Shown here: one piece after another, positions 17,139 to 26,764 of the stretch
How positions within the stretch are numbered: position 1 is the first letter of the stretch
Layout: each line of letters starts with the position of its first letter
Assembly (NCBI RefSeq): GCF_002265435.1
Contig: NZ_NOKQ01000348.1
Span: 41,242-105,241, forward strand
Source: Tetzosporium hominis
Lineage (GTDB): Bacteria > Bacillota > Bacilli > Bacillales_A > Planococcaceae
Direction of reading: 5' to 3'
Length of the DNA stretch: 64,000 nt
Notes under the pieces: generated by a model
The model's input: only the letters and a program-made list of their open reading frames with translations
The model's database searches: none
What the model was told of the DNA's origin: nothing
Made by a program: the position numbers and the translations under genes

Positions 17139-18714
17139 AGTACTCGTATGTGATCCACTAAGTGAAGAGGGCCTAGAACCCATCCGGAACAACCCTCAAT
17201 TTCAACTAGATGTGTTGACGAATCTTTCAAAAGACGAATTGTTTGATAGAATCGGTCAATATGATGCACTTCTCGTCCGTAGTCAAACACAAGTGGATGC
17301 AGCTTTACTACAGGCAGCTGATAAGCTCCAGATCATTGGTCGAGCAGGTGTGGGAGTAGACAATATTGACTTGAAAGCAGCTACAGAACAAGGAATTTTA
17401 GTCGTCAATGCACCAGACGGGAATACCAACTCTGCCGCTGAGCATACGATGGCCATGTTGATGGCACTGGCTCGTAATATTCCACAAGCCTACATGTCTT
17501 TAAAAAATGGCAACTGGGACCGTAAATCGTTTATTGGAATTGAATTAAAAGGGAAGACTCTTGGTGTGATAGGTCTTGGGCGTATAGGGGCAGAGGTGGC
17601 ACAGCGGGCTAAAGGCCAGCGCATGCAGGTCATTGCCTATGATCCATTCCTATCGGAAGAGAAAGCAGAGAAGATGGGTGTCAAAAAAGGCACCGTTGAA
17701 GAGGTCGTACGAGCTGCTGATTTTGTCACCGTGCATACACCTCTGTTAAAAGAGACGAAGCATTTACTGAATGCTCAGGCTTTTTCACTTATGAAACAAG
17801 GCGTTTACATCATCAACTGTGCGAGAGGCGGTATCATCGATGAAGACGCTTTATACGAAGCGCTACAACAAGGGAAAGTAGCTGGCGCGGCTCTGGACGT
17901 CTTTGAAGTAGAGCCTTTCGTTGATCACAAACTATTGAACCTTCCACAAGTGATTGCCACTCCACATCTTGGTGCGAGTACCGTAGAAGCTCAGGAGATT
18001 GTGGCCGTGGATGTCTGTGATGACGTAGTGCGTTACTTTACGGGACAAGCCGTGAAAAATCCAGTCAACCTTTCTGCAGTTCCTAAGGAAGTTCTTCAAA
18101 AGGTAGAGCCGTATTTGATGTTGGGTGAAAAGCTCGGATCTTTCATCCAAGATGTCTCACAAGGAATCGTTCAAGAACTCCGCGTGACCTATTCTGGAGA
18201 ACTTCAAGACTTTGATGTATCTCCCCTGACACGCAATGTCGTCAAAGGATTTTTAAGAAGTCGCTTAGGAGAATCCGTCAACGAAGTGAATGCGAAGCTG
18301 TTTGCGGATCGTCTAGGTATCACCATCATAGAACAAAAGACATCGCAGTCAAAAGGGTTCACAAGTCTTCTTACGGTAGAAGTGGTTGCGGAAAACGGAA
18401 CACATAAAGTTGCAGGAACGTTAGTCAATGGATTAGGTGCACGGATTGTTCGAGTGGATGACTTTGTTGTGGATGTGCCGCTTGAAGCGCATCTGCTCTT
18501 TATTCAGCACCTTGATCAGCCTGGGGCTATTGGCCGCGTAGGGATGTCGTTGGCTGAAGAGCGGATCAATATCGCTTCCATGCAAGTAGGGCGAGCTGAA
18601 AAAGGCGGAGCGGCAATCATGATGTTGACCGTAGATAAACATGTAAAGCCTGCAAGTGTGAAGAAACTCACGACACTTGCAGACATTCAAGACGTTATTG
18701 CGATTGAATTGTAG
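17131..18714 (+). CDS. serA: D-3-phosphoglycerate dehydrogenase
   Basis: The 527-residue enzyme oxidises 3-phosphoglycerate, the first step of serine synthesis. It has the NAD-binding motif GVIGLGRIGAEVA, catalytic CARGGIIDE and GAALDVFEVEP with PHLGASTVEAQ, then an intervening domain and a C-terminal ACT domain (LDQPGAIGRVG). This is the long bacterial form. ATG 17131 is chosen over GTG 17125 because AAAGGA ends 10 nt before it. Its stop lies 1 nt from that of the convergent HAD gene with no terminator between. Confidence 0.95.
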   Translation: MFKVLVCDPLSEEGLEPIRNNPQFQLDVLTNLSKDELFDRIGQYDALLVRSQTQVDAALLQAADKLQIIGRAGVGVDNIDLKAATEQGILVVNAPDGNTNSAAEHTMAMLMALARNIPQAYMSLKNGNWDRKSFIGIELKGKTLGVIGLGRIGAEVAQRAKGQRMQVIAYDPFLSEEKAEKMGVKKGTVEEVVRAADFVTVHTPLLKETKHLLNAQAFSLMKQGVYIINCARGGIIDEDALYEALQQGKVAGAALDVFEVEPFVDHKLLNLPQVIATPHLGASTVEAQEIVAVDVCDDVVRYFTGQAVKNPVNLSAVPKEVLQKVEPYLMLGEKLGSFIQDVSQGIVQELRVTYSGELQDFDVSPLTRNVVKGFLRSRLGESVNEVNAKLFADRLGITIIEQKTSQSKGFTSLLTVEVVAENGTHKVAGTLVNGLGARIVRVDDFVVDVPLEAHLLFIQHLDQPGAIGRVGMSLAEERINIASMQVGRAEKGGAAIMMLTVDKHVKPASVKKLTTLADIQDVIAIEL

Positions 18715-18715
18715 A

Positions 18716-19483
18716 TTACAGGATATTTAATAGCTCAGAAAGGCGATGAATCGTGTATGTGGGGTGAACATCACCGGGAGCAACTGTTCCGTGGTGATTG
18801 ATCCAAACGCTATCGATTTTAAGAGCGTTGGCTCCTCGAATGTCCGTCTGCAAATTATCCCCGATCATCATGGCTTGAGCTGGTGTACAATCTAGTTTTT
18901 TCAAGATTTCTATGAAAGGTGCTGTGTCAGGTTTCCCGACTCCAACTTCTCCTGAAATCACGATGGCGTCTACATAAGTTGCCAGCTCAGGAGTGAGGCC
19001 TAGTTTCGTATTCTGGAGACTAGGCGCACCATTTGTGAGCAATCCGATTTTATAGTCTTTTGCCACTTCTTTTAAGACGTCAAATGTCTCTTCGTAGACG
19101 AAGGGATGGTTTTTTCTGATGGTTCTAAATTGGCTTGATAAGGTAAAGGCCAACTGTTCATCGGTAAGTCCAATTTTGAATAAAGCGTTTTGCCAGGCTT
19201 TTTCCTGGTACTCCGCTATCTCCTGCTCCATGGCAGGAAAGTCGAATGTTCCGTCATCGAACGTGCCCCAGAGACCTTCAAATGGGTTGATGCCAATTTG
19301 TTGAGTGAACGCATAGAAAGAATAGCTTTTATAAAGTTTCGGAGCTTCTTCTCGTATGGCGTTATAGAGGGCTTCGGAATGATCCTTTCCAACGGCTTCA
19401 CATGTTAAATGTAGTGCGGTCTCGACACTCTTCGCATCCCAAAGAAGCGTGTCGTCTAAATCAAATATAAGGGCTTTTTTCAC
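18716..19483 (-). CDS. HAD family hydrolase (YjjG-like)
   Basis: The 255-residue phosphatase of the haloacid dehalogenase superfamily has motif I DLDDTLLWD, motif II LLTNGA, motif III VGVGKPD and motif IV MIGDNLQTDIRGA. A helical cap lies between motifs I and II (subfamily IA). It resembles pyrimidine nucleotidase YjjG, but the substrate is not provable from sequence. It is transcribed divergently from the FbpA-like gene and ends against serA. Confidence 0.87.
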   Translation of the reverse strand: MKKALIFDLDDTLLWDAKSVETALHLTCEAVGKDHSEALYNAIREEAPKLYKSYSFYAFTQQIGINPFEGLWGTFDDGTFDFPAMEQEIAEYQEKAWQNALFKIGLTDEQLAFTLSSQFRTIRKNHPFVYEETFDVLKEVAKDYKIGLLTNGAPSLQNTKLGLTPELATYVDAIVISGEVGVGKPDTAPFIEILKKLDCTPAQAMMIGDNLQTDIRGANALKIDSVWINHHGTVAPGDVHPTYTIHRLSELLNIL

Positions 19484-19571
19484 ATTCCCACCAACCTTTT
19501 TGGATTTGTGTTTATTTTACAGGAAAGAGTGGTAAAGAAAAGAGCATTTATTTTTAAAGGAGTGTTCCATC

Positions 19572-19733
19572 GTGAACCACATCAAGAAAAACTCTATGAC
19601 CGAGCTGCGTCGTGATGAATTGTTACAACGATTAATCGACCAAGGGATCTATAAAGTAGACGGCCGCCAACTATTTGAATTGTCCTTTTATGAACTTGTT
19701 AAAATTTATACTACGACTCAAGAAACTGCTTAG
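19572..19733 (+). CDS. Fur-regulated basic protein (FbpA-like), 53 residues
   Basis: A GTG start at 19572 with AAAGGAG 9 nt upstream opens a 53-codon frame. The product contains LRRDELLQRLIDQGIYKVDG and the tail LFELSFYELVKIY, characteristic of the FbpA family. In B. subtilis, FbpA is a small iron-sparing-response protein made under Fur control. I could not find a convincing Fur box in the 88 nt upstream. A terminator follows directly. Confidence 0.75.
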   Translation: MNHIKKNSMTELRRDELLQRLIDQGIYKVDGRQLFELSFYELVKIYTTTQETA

Positions 19734-19737
19734 ACAC

Positions 19738-19764
19738 AAAGTCCTCTGCTAAGAGGGCTTTTTT
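19738..19764 (+). terminator. Intrinsic terminator of the FbpA-like gene
   Basis: AGTCCTCT and AGAGGGCT pair around GCTA, followed by seven T. Confidence 0.8.
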
Positions 19765-19810
19765 TGTTGCCTCGTGGTAAACTATAGGGAAGAAAAGATG
19801 AGGTGTAAGT

Positions 19811-20965
19811 ATGACAATTCAACAATTAGATGCCGTTTGGCAAGAAAAATGGACAAAAGAAAATTTTCAAAGTGAAATGCCAATACAGACTAAGATGATT
19901 CCCCTGTTTTTAGACGGTGCAGACATCGTAGCTGAATCTCCGACAGGTACAGGGAAAACATTAGCTTACGTGTTGCCGTTACTGCAATTAGTAGACGGGA
20001 AGAAGCCGCATACGCAAGCAGTCATTATGGTACCGTCACAAGAGCTTGGTATTCAAATCATTGAAGTACTTCGCAAGTGGACCGCGGGTACTGCGATTTC
20101 TACAGCGCAACTAATTGGTGGCGCCAATATGCAACGTCAAGTAGACAAACTGAAAAAGAAACCGACTATTGTAGTGGGAACACCAGGTCGCTTGAACGAG
20201 CTAGTCAAAAACCGCAAGCTGAAAATGCATGAGGTTCGTCATATCGTGTTAGACGAAGCGGATCAACTACTAAGTAGAGAACACAGAAGCACAGTGCGTT
20301 CCATCATGGATGCCGCTGTAGAAAAACAATTGGTCATTCTTTCTGCAACGATTACAGAAGAGATTGAACTTGTGGCAGAACGCGTGATGAAGGAACCGCA
20401 TACGATTAAAGTCGAAGCGGAAGAGTTGCCATCTGTAGGAAACGTCGAGCACGTCTATATGGAGGTGGATCGTCGCGATAAAACGGATATGCTCCGACGC
20501 ATCAGCCACCTCCCAGGAATGAAGGGGCTGGCATTCATCAATAGTTTAGATCAGTTAATGATGAAAGAAGAGAAACTATTATTCCGTGATGCGCCAATCG
20601 CCGCTCTACATGGTGCTATGAAAAAAGAAGATCGCAAACGGGCATTAGATGACTTGAAAAAAGGCAATGTGAAACTATTGATCACTACAGATGTAGCTGC
20701 TCGTGGGCTTGATATTCAAGATGTTACTCATGTCATTCATGTAGATGTCCCTCAAACGGAAGAACATTACCTACACCGTTCTGGCCGAACTGGTCGCGCA
20801 GGGAGAGATGGAATGGTTGTCTCTTTCTTAGAATTTAAAGATGAAAAAGCATTTAAAAAGCTCACTTCTGGATTGTCAGTCAAACCTTCAGAGGTAACTT
20901 GGAGTCAAGGAGATTTCGTTCCTGCCAAACGCAAGACTGTAGAGAAAGGAACTAAACGCAAATGA
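19811..20965 (+). CDS. yfmL: DEAD-box RNA helicase (YfmL type)
   Basis: The 384-residue helicase has a Q-motif region, Walker A SPTGTGKT, PGRLNEL, the DEAD box in VLDEADQLL, the SAT motif, and motif VI HRSGRTGRAG, with a short basic tail. The small size, lacking an RNA-binding extension, matches YfmL, which aids 50S ribosome assembly in B. subtilis. The last 4 nt (ATGA) overlap the start of the M29 peptidase gene, indicating translational coupling. Confidence 0.88.
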   Translation: MTIQQLDAVWQEKWTKENFQSEMPIQTKMIPLFLDGADIVAESPTGTGKTLAYVLPLLQLVDGKKPHTQAVIMVPSQELGIQIIEVLRKWTAGTAISTAQLIGGANMQRQVDKLKKKPTIVVGTPGRLNELVKNRKLKMHEVRHIVLDEADQLLSREHRSTVRSIMDAAVEKQLVILSATITEEIELVAERVMKEPHTIKVEAEELPSVGNVEHVYMEVDRRDKTDMLRRISHLPGMKGLAFINSLDQLMMKEEKLLFRDAPIAALHGAMKKEDRKRALDDLKKGNVKLLITTDVAARGLDIQDVTHVIHVDVPQTEEHYLHRSGRTGRAGRDGMVVSFLEFKDEKAFKKLTSGLSVKPSEVTWSQGDFVPAKRKTVEKGTKRK

Positions 20966-22188
20966 CATTTCAAGAAAAATTGACCGAGTATGCGGATCTT
21001 GTCGTTCAAGTCGGATTGAATATCCAACCGAATCAATACTTACAAATTCAGACGACTACTGATGCACTTGAGTTTGCTCGACTTGTTGTAAGGCAAGCCT
21101 ACCAAGCTGGGGCGGGGCATGTAGACGTTCAATTGAACGATAATGATATGACACGTGCATTTTATGATTTAGCACCAGACGCGTCGTTTGATGATGTTCC
21201 GAATTGGATTGCAGCACAACGGGATGAAATCATCGACCGTAAAGGAGCGCTTCTGTGGATTGATGCAGAAGATCCTGATCTTTTAGAAGGGGTACTTCCA
21301 ACTAAGATTAGCCGTTTCCAAAAAGCGTCTTCTGAAAAACTAAAACGTTACAGAAAAGCAGTCATGAATGATGACATCACATGGAGCATCGCTGCTGTCC
21401 CTTCTAAAAAGTGGGCACAAAAAGTGTATCCTGAGATGACAGAAGAGCAGGCAGTAGAGGCTCTTTGGAATAAAATTTTTGAAGTTGTCCGCATTGGTTC
21501 AGGAAATGCAGTCGATTTGTGGAAAGCGCATATTCATCAGTTGAACGAACGCGCTGCGTATCTCAACAGTCGCAACTATGAAGCCCTTCATTACACGGCT
21601 GAAGGGACAGATTTGGTCGTCGGATTGCCTAAGGACCATATTTGGATGAGTGGAAGCAGTGTCAACAGTTCGGGAACCCCGTTTATTGCAAACATGCCGA
21701 CTGAAGAAGTCTATACGCTACCCGATCGAACACGTGTAGATGGAACGGTCCGTAACTCCAAACCGTTTATCTACCAAGGCAACCGAATCGACGGCTTTAC
21801 TTTAACTTTTAAAGAAGGACGAGTCATCAAAGCAGTCGCTACTCAAGGACAAGAATTGCTTGATGAACTGCTTGCCACTGATGAAAATGCTAGTTACTTA
21901 GGCGAAGTCGCTTTAGTACCTTTTGATTCTCCGATATCCAACAGCAATACAATTTTCTTTAATACATTATTTGATGAGAATGCTTCCAACCACTTTGCAT
22001 TTGGTGAAGCGTATCCTACTACTATTCAAGGTGGAAAAGGATTGTCAGAAGATGAGTTGTTGGCAAAAGGAGCAAACGTCTCTATCGTCCATGAAGACTT
22101 CATGGTAGGGACATCCGATATGTCGATTGATGGAATTCGCAAAGATGGAACAAGAGAAGCCATTTTCCGTAATGGGAACTGGGCTTAA
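20962..22188 (+). CDS. M29 family aminopeptidase
   Basis: The 408-residue metallo-aminopeptidase of family M29 (AmpS/PepS/thermophilic) carries the metal-ligand region EVALVPFDSPISNSN, FNTLFDENASNHFAFGEAYP and VHEDFMVGTSDMSIDG. It removes N-terminal residues from peptides in the cytoplasm. It overlaps the helicase gene by 4 nt. A paralogue of nearly the same length lies on the other strand at 31398-32630 and shares these motifs. Confidence 0.93.
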   Translation: MTFQEKLTEYADLVVQVGLNIQPNQYLQIQTTTDALEFARLVVRQAYQAGAGHVDVQLNDNDMTRAFYDLAPDASFDDVPNWIAAQRDEIIDRKGALLWIDAEDPDLLEGVLPTKISRFQKASSEKLKRYRKAVMNDDITWSIAAVPSKKWAQKVYPEMTEEQAVEALWNKIFEVVRIGSGNAVDLWKAHIHQLNERAAYLNSRNYEALHYTAEGTDLVVGLPKDHIWMSGSSVNSSGTPFIANMPTEEVYTLPDRTRVDGTVRNSKPFIYQGNRIDGFTLTFKEGRVIKAVATQGQELLDELLATDENASYLGEVALVPFDSPISNSNTIFFNTLFDENASNHFAFGEAYPTTIQGGKGLSEDELLAKGANVSIVHEDFMVGTSDMSIDGIRKDGTREAIFRNGNWA

Positions 22189-22208
22189 TACGAGAGGAGG
22201 GACGGGCT

Positions 22209-23084
22209 ATGAGTAAATGGATAGTGACGCTACTCATTTTGTTTGCGCTCTCTAGTGTATTTCCCGCCTCAGCTGCAGCTCGGCAAGTCTATGTAGCCCT
22301 AGGAGATTCACTGGCTGCTGGTCAAACGCCTTACCGAGAAATTGACCAGGGGTATACAGATCTGGTAGCGGGAGAACTTGCAAGATCCGGGCAACTTGCT
22401 CTGTTCTCAAAAGAGTTGGCATTTCCAGGATTCACAGCGGAACAAGTGTTGAACTCCATCGAAACCGAAGAAGCACAAAATCTAGTCAGCCAAGCCAGTT
22501 TAATTACGGTTTCTGCTGGTGCTAACGACTTATTGCGGATTGTGAACGCGAATCCAGAGCAAGGTACACTTGCGTTTCAACAAGTACAAGTGGATTTCGC
22601 GCTCAATCAGGCCCGAATTTCTGTGGAAACATTGTTAAAGAAGTTAGAAGAGCTTGCTCCTCAAGCAAATGTTTTAGTCGTAGGCTATTACTTTGCTTAC
22701 CCACATGTAGCGGATTTTCAAAAAGAGGGGACTTCCAAACAACTAGACCGCTTAAACCAAATTCTTGAACAATCAGCTAGAAAGTACGGAGCTACTTATG
22801 TAGACGTCACAGAACGTATGAATACGGATTTAAAAGCATTCGTACCAAACCCAGCCGATGTCCACCCTGTACAAGAGGGCTATAGACAGATGGCGAATAG
22901 TGTTTTGCAGGAATTAAATCCAGGCTACATTATAGAACCATATGAGATGCCAGCACCAAATCCTATGTCGTTTGAAGAGATTCAAGCAGCTCAAGAAGAG
23001 CAACAACAATCAGAGAGTGACGATCAGGTCAGCTTACCTGGGCAGCCAAATCTAGCACTTGCACAGCCAATTCCATACATTTAA
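22209..23084 (+). CDS. Secreted SGNH/GDSL hydrolase
   Basis: The 291-residue protein has a signal peptide (KWIVTLLILFALSSVF ending near SAAAR). The catalytic blocks are VALGDSLAAGQ (nucleophile Ser), SAGANDLLR (oxyanion Asn) and DVHPVQEGYRQ (Asp/His). It should be an extracellular lipase or esterase of the SGNH superfamily. The C-terminal 50 residues are Gln/Glu-rich and low in complexity. GAGGAGGGA precedes ATG 22209. It may be co-transcribed with the M29 peptidase gene 20 nt upstream. Confidence 0.9.
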   Translation: MSKWIVTLLILFALSSVFPASAAARQVYVALGDSLAAGQTPYREIDQGYTDLVAGELARSGQLALFSKELAFPGFTAEQVLNSIETEEAQNLVSQASLITVSAGANDLLRIVNANPEQGTLAFQQVQVDFALNQARISVETLLKKLEELAPQANVLVVGYYFAYPHVADFQKEGTSKQLDRLNQILEQSARKYGATYVDVTERMNTDLKAFVPNPADVHPVQEGYRQMANSVLQELNPGYIIEPYEMPAPNPMSFEEIQAAQEEQQQSESDDQVSLPGQPNLALAQPIPYI

Positions 23085-23124
23085 AAAAACCGAGGCGAAT
23101 GGAGTTCGCCTCGGTTTTTGTTTT
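23083..23124. terminator. Bidirectional terminator
   Basis: A long stem (AAAACCGAGGCGAA with its complement, about 23086-23119) with A/T flanks serves the SGNH hydrolase gene and the small minus-strand gene. Confidence 0.85.
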
Positions 23125-23233
23125 AGTAACGTTTAGTTGTTTTACGTGAGTTCAAAAACTTTTTAACGATTGGATAGACAATCGGAGCCCACTTAATAGC
23201 GGATTTCAATAAGTTAGATTTGCGCATATTCAT
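23123..23233 (-). CDS. Small basic hypothetical protein, 36 residues
   Basis: A minus-strand frame begins ATG at 23233 (ATG 23227 is also possible) after TTAGGAGAG, a good ribosome binding site. The product starts MNMRKSNLLKSAIKWAPIVY, with a short hydrophobic centre and a Lys/Arg-rich tail; about 30% of residues are basic. It ends exactly at the shared terminator, which supports it as a real gene. Function is unknown. Confidence 0.6.
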   Translation of the reverse strand: MNMRKSNLLKSAIKWAPIVYPIVKKFLNSRKTTKRY

Positions 23234-23284
23234 CTCTCCTAAGTAATTCGTATGGTACTATAGTTTACCCGAGAACGAATTCTA

Positions 23285-24370
23285 TTAAACCTCTTCCACT
23301 TCAGGCACACCAGTATAGAAGGCAAACTCCATCAGAATATCTCGGTAGCGTTCCATTGAAGCGATAGAAACAAATTCTCCAGGGCCGTGCCAATCGCCAC
23401 CAGCTGGTCCGAATTCAATAGCGCCAGCTCCGGTCACTGCGTAATGTCTTGTATCTGCAGAACCGTGCTGTCCCATGATTTCCGTCTCCTCTTTCAAAAT
23501 ATCGAGGAGTTGCAGAATGCGGGGATCTTTGTCCGAAGTCGTTACGGCAGGTGAGATTCCTCGTCTTCTAAGTTCTGCATTTGGGAAGTGCTCATCCAAG
23601 ATGGATTGCAGTTGTTGTTCCACAAACTCCACGGATTGTCCTGGTACAAAACGAATATCGTAGCCTACTTCACAAGTATCTGGAACCATATTGAACCGAT
23701 CACCAGCTTGGATGCGTGCTAAATTGATTGAAGGGTGCTCATAATACTGTGTACTTTCTTTTGTCCATTCTTGTTCTAGAAGCAATTGATGGAAAAGGTG
23801 TGATTGCAAGATGGCATTGTCGCCTTCCCATGGGCGAGAACCATGTGCACCTTTACCGTGAAACGTAATAAAGAACTGAGAAATTCCTTTAGCTTGTAAA
23901 CCAATCTTTAAAAATGTCGGTTCTCCACATATAACAAAATCTCCAGTATAGCCTTGCTGGACTAAATACTTGGACGTCTTAGAACCGCCTGTCTCTTCAT
24001 CGGTCACTAAATGTAGCTGTACTTTCTTAGTCAGTCGATCAGGGTGTTTACAAATTCCTGCGAATGCGGCCATCATGGCTGCGCAGCCACCTTTCATATC
24101 TGCAGAACCGCGGCCGAATATTTTGTCTCCTTCTATATAAGGTACATATTGTTCAGGTTTCCCGGGGACGATGTCTAAATGACCATTCCAGATCAAGGTC
24201 TCATCGCCTTGTCCGATTTCAGCAACTAACATTTTATATCCTTGATTCTCTAACACAGTCACTTTGACACCTTGTTCTTCTAACCAGTGTGCTGAAAAAT
24301 CTAAGGCCTTATTGGCACCTTCTTGTGTGTCGCTAGGAATACGTATCAAATCTTGGAGCAAATCAATCAT
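23285..24370 (-). CDS. M20 family metallopeptidase (ArgE/DapE type)
   Basis: The 361-residue zinc hydrolase has the M20 metal sites WNGHLDIVPG, GRGSADMKGG, TDEETGGS and CGEPTF, with a dimerisation domain between. Relatives are acetylornithine deacetylase and succinyl-diaminopimelate desuccinylase. Sequence alone does not choose between these and a general peptidase. A GGACGG-type site precedes ATG 24370. Confidence 0.88.
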   Translation of the reverse strand: MIDLLQDLIRIPSDTQEGANKALDFSAHWLEEQGVKVTVLENQGYKMLVAEIGQGDETLIWNGHLDIVPGKPEQYVPYIEGDKIFGRGSADMKGGCAAMMAAFAGICKHPDRLTKKVQLHLVTDEETGGSKTSKYLVQQGYTGDFVICGEPTFLKIGLQAKGISQFFITFHGKGAHGSRPWEGDNAILQSHLFHQLLLEQEWTKESTQYYEHPSINLARIQAGDRFNMVPDTCEVGYDIRFVPGQSVEFVEQQLQSILDEHFPNAELRRRGISPAVTTSDKDPRILQLLDILKEETEIMGQHGSADTRHYAVTGAGAIEFGPAGGDWHGPGEFVSIASMERYRDILMEFAFYTGVPEVEEV

Positions 24371-24450
24371 GGAGAATCCGTCCTTTCAAATTTGTAGAGT
24401 TGATTAATTGTAGTTGATAAAGTAGAATGAGAGCAAATCATAATATGTTA

Positions 24451-24524
24451 CCACAAGGGGCGTCGCATTGCGGCTGAGAGAGTACCCTTAGAACCTGGAA
24501 GTTCATGCTTGCGTAGGGATGTGG
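24451..24524 (+). promoter_or_regulatory. TPP riboswitch aptamer
   Basis: CCACA/TGTGG closes the element. It contains the conserved GGGGCG, GCTGAGAGAGTACCC, AGAACCTG and the 3' GCGTAGGGA segments of the THI-box. It precedes the thiamine transporter gene thiT. Confidence 0.95.
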
Positions 24525-24542
24525 ATAGAAACTGATGTTCAT

Positions 24543-24574
24543 GACATCTGGCTCTGTCCAGAGGTCATTTTTTA
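24543..24574 (+). terminator. Riboswitch-controlled terminator of thiT
   Basis: TGACATCTGG and CCAGAGGTCA pair with one mismatch and are followed by TTTTTT. Its place between the TPP aptamer and thiT implies transcription attenuation by thiamine pyrophosphate. Confidence 0.85.
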
Positions 24575-24620
24575 TTGTTTACCCATTCGTGCCAAGAAGG
24601 TAACAGGAAATGGAGAAATT

Positions 24621-25202
24621 ATGAGAAATCAAAAAGTCGTAATCATGATTGAGATTGCGTTACTTGCAGCATTAGGGTTTGTATTAGATCGTGTGGGCTT
24701 TGGGATGCCACAAGGTGGAAGCGTCACATTTGTACTCGTTCCAATCATCTTGATTGCTTTTCGTCGAGGCGTAATTGCTGGAATTGTAACAGGGTTATTG
24801 ATCGGATTATTGCAACTTGCTACTGGGAATGTGTATTTTGCACCTTTAAGTTTTGAAATTGTGATCATTCAAGTATTTATGGATTATTTCCTTGCTTTCA
24901 TGGTTGCAGGATTTGCAGGCCTGTTCCGCCCAGCGTTTGTTCGAGCTTATGAAGAGAGACGGCAAGGGGCTATGATGCGAGCGGTGTTATTTGGGACCAT
25001 TCTCGGGGCAGTACTTCGCTATTTTGTACATGTATTAAGTGGTATCTTTTTCTTCGGGGAGTTTGCAGGAGATCAAAATGTTATCCTTTATTCCTTAGTC
25101 TATAATGCAACATACATGAGTTTAGTGTTATTGTTCGCAGCTGTAATCTGTACTCTTTTGTTTGTCAAAGCACCGCGTCTTGTAATCCCTCAATCTGTCT
25201 AA
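24621..25202 (+). CDS. thiT: Thiamine ECF transporter S component ThiT
   Basis: The 193-residue membrane protein with about six helices is the thiamine-binding subunit of an energy-coupling factor importer (formerly YuaJ). Diagnostic stretches are LGFVLDRV, MPQGGSVTFVLVPI and FEIVIIQVFMDYFLAF. ATG 24621 follows TGGAGAAATT; the longer open frame upstream runs through the riboswitch and is not coding. Expression is governed by the TPP riboswitch and terminator just upstream. Confidence 0.95.
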   Translation: MRNQKVVIMIEIALLAALGFVLDRVGFGMPQGGSVTFVLVPIILIAFRRGVIAGIVTGLLIGLLQLATGNVYFAPLSFEIVIIQVFMDYFLAFMVAGFAGLFRPAFVRAYEERRQGAMMRAVLFGTILGAVLRYFVHVLSGIFFFGEFAGDQNVILYSLVYNATYMSLVLLFAAVICTLLFVKAPRLVIPQSV

Positions 25203-25231
25203 AATATGCTATGATAGCAGATAGTCAGTAA

Positions 25232-26002
<771 letters not shown>

Positions 26003-26042
26003 AAATAAAACCTCTCTGCAGCTGCAGAGAGGTTTTATTTAG
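26003..26042. terminator. Bidirectional terminator
   Basis: A near-perfect palindrome centred on CTGCAGCTGCAG, with AAATAAAA and TTTTATTT flanks, separates map from the convergent membrane protein gene. Confidence 0.85.
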
Positions 26043-26764
26043 CTACGCAATGGTTTATTCAGATAAAGGATGCCAGCTACTAACACACTGCTCAAAAATA
26101 AAGCGGCAGCTGAAACTAGAAGCTCGTCTAGACCCAGACGAACTGCAATACCTACAAACGCCCAGACAAACACAAGCTGCATAATACGGTCATAATAATG
26201 GTAGCGGAAATGGAGCGCAATCGCCGTAGCGAACGTTAACACCCCAACCGTCCATAATTGGTCCGAAAGCCCCCAACCGTCCCATTCATAATACGTGAGT
26301 ACATATGAAATGTTCGCTACAAGAGCCACACATACCCAACCTAAATAGACAGAAATAGGACCTCGCTCTTTCCAGTCTGATCCGTTTCGTGGATAAGAAC
26401 TATAGAGTAATGCAAGAACTACAACCAGACCGACCATCATGACAAGTGTATAAAGAAAATATTCATAATGCCAAGTCAAAATCCAACCGATATTAAACAA
26501 AGAGCTCAGTACAAACAATACCGTGCGTTTTGCAACAGGAGGTGTTCCTCGCTTTACTAGAACATACTGGTAAATGATCCAAATCGCGGCCAACACATAA
26601 ATGACTCCCCAGATGGAAAACACGTAACCTGCCGGTGTGAAGAGTACAGGTAATCGATTTGAGATTTCTCCAGTCGTCTGGCCATTGATCGGCAGAATAT
26701 TTGCGAGGGCATTGACGACCACAGTTGCAATGAGTGCGATCCCCATAACTAATAATTGAAAAAT
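26039..26764 (-). CDS. TspO/MBR-like multi-helix membrane protein
   Basis: The product has six or seven transmembrane helices and the stretch LFTPAGYVFSIWGVIYVL, seen in long bacterial proteins annotated as tryptophan-rich sensory (TspO-related) proteins. The ligand is unknown. The first ATG (26746) lies 25 nt from the only ribosome binding site, a strong AAGGAGG (plus coordinates 26772-26778). An in-frame ATT at 26764 is 7 nt from it and adds MFQLLV (241 residues in all). No ATG, GTG or TTG is near, so AUU initiation is the best reading. Confidence 0.7.
   Translation of the reverse strand: MFQLLVMGIALIATVVVNALANILPINGQTTGEISNRLPVLFTPAGYVFSIWGVIYVLAAIWIIYQYVLVKRGTPPVAKRTVLFVLSSLFNIGWILTWHYEYFLYTLVMMVGLVVVLALLYSSYPRNGSDWKERGPISVYLGWVCVALVANISYVLTYYEWDGWGLSDQLWTVGVLTFATAIALHFRYHYYDRIMQLVFVWAFVGIAVRLGLDELLVSAAALFLSSVLVAGILYLNKPLRS

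Noticed and set aside
24519..24620. An in-frame N-terminal extension of thiT
   Set aside because: It runs through the TPP riboswitch and its terminator, has no ribosome binding site, and is not seen in ThiT proteins.
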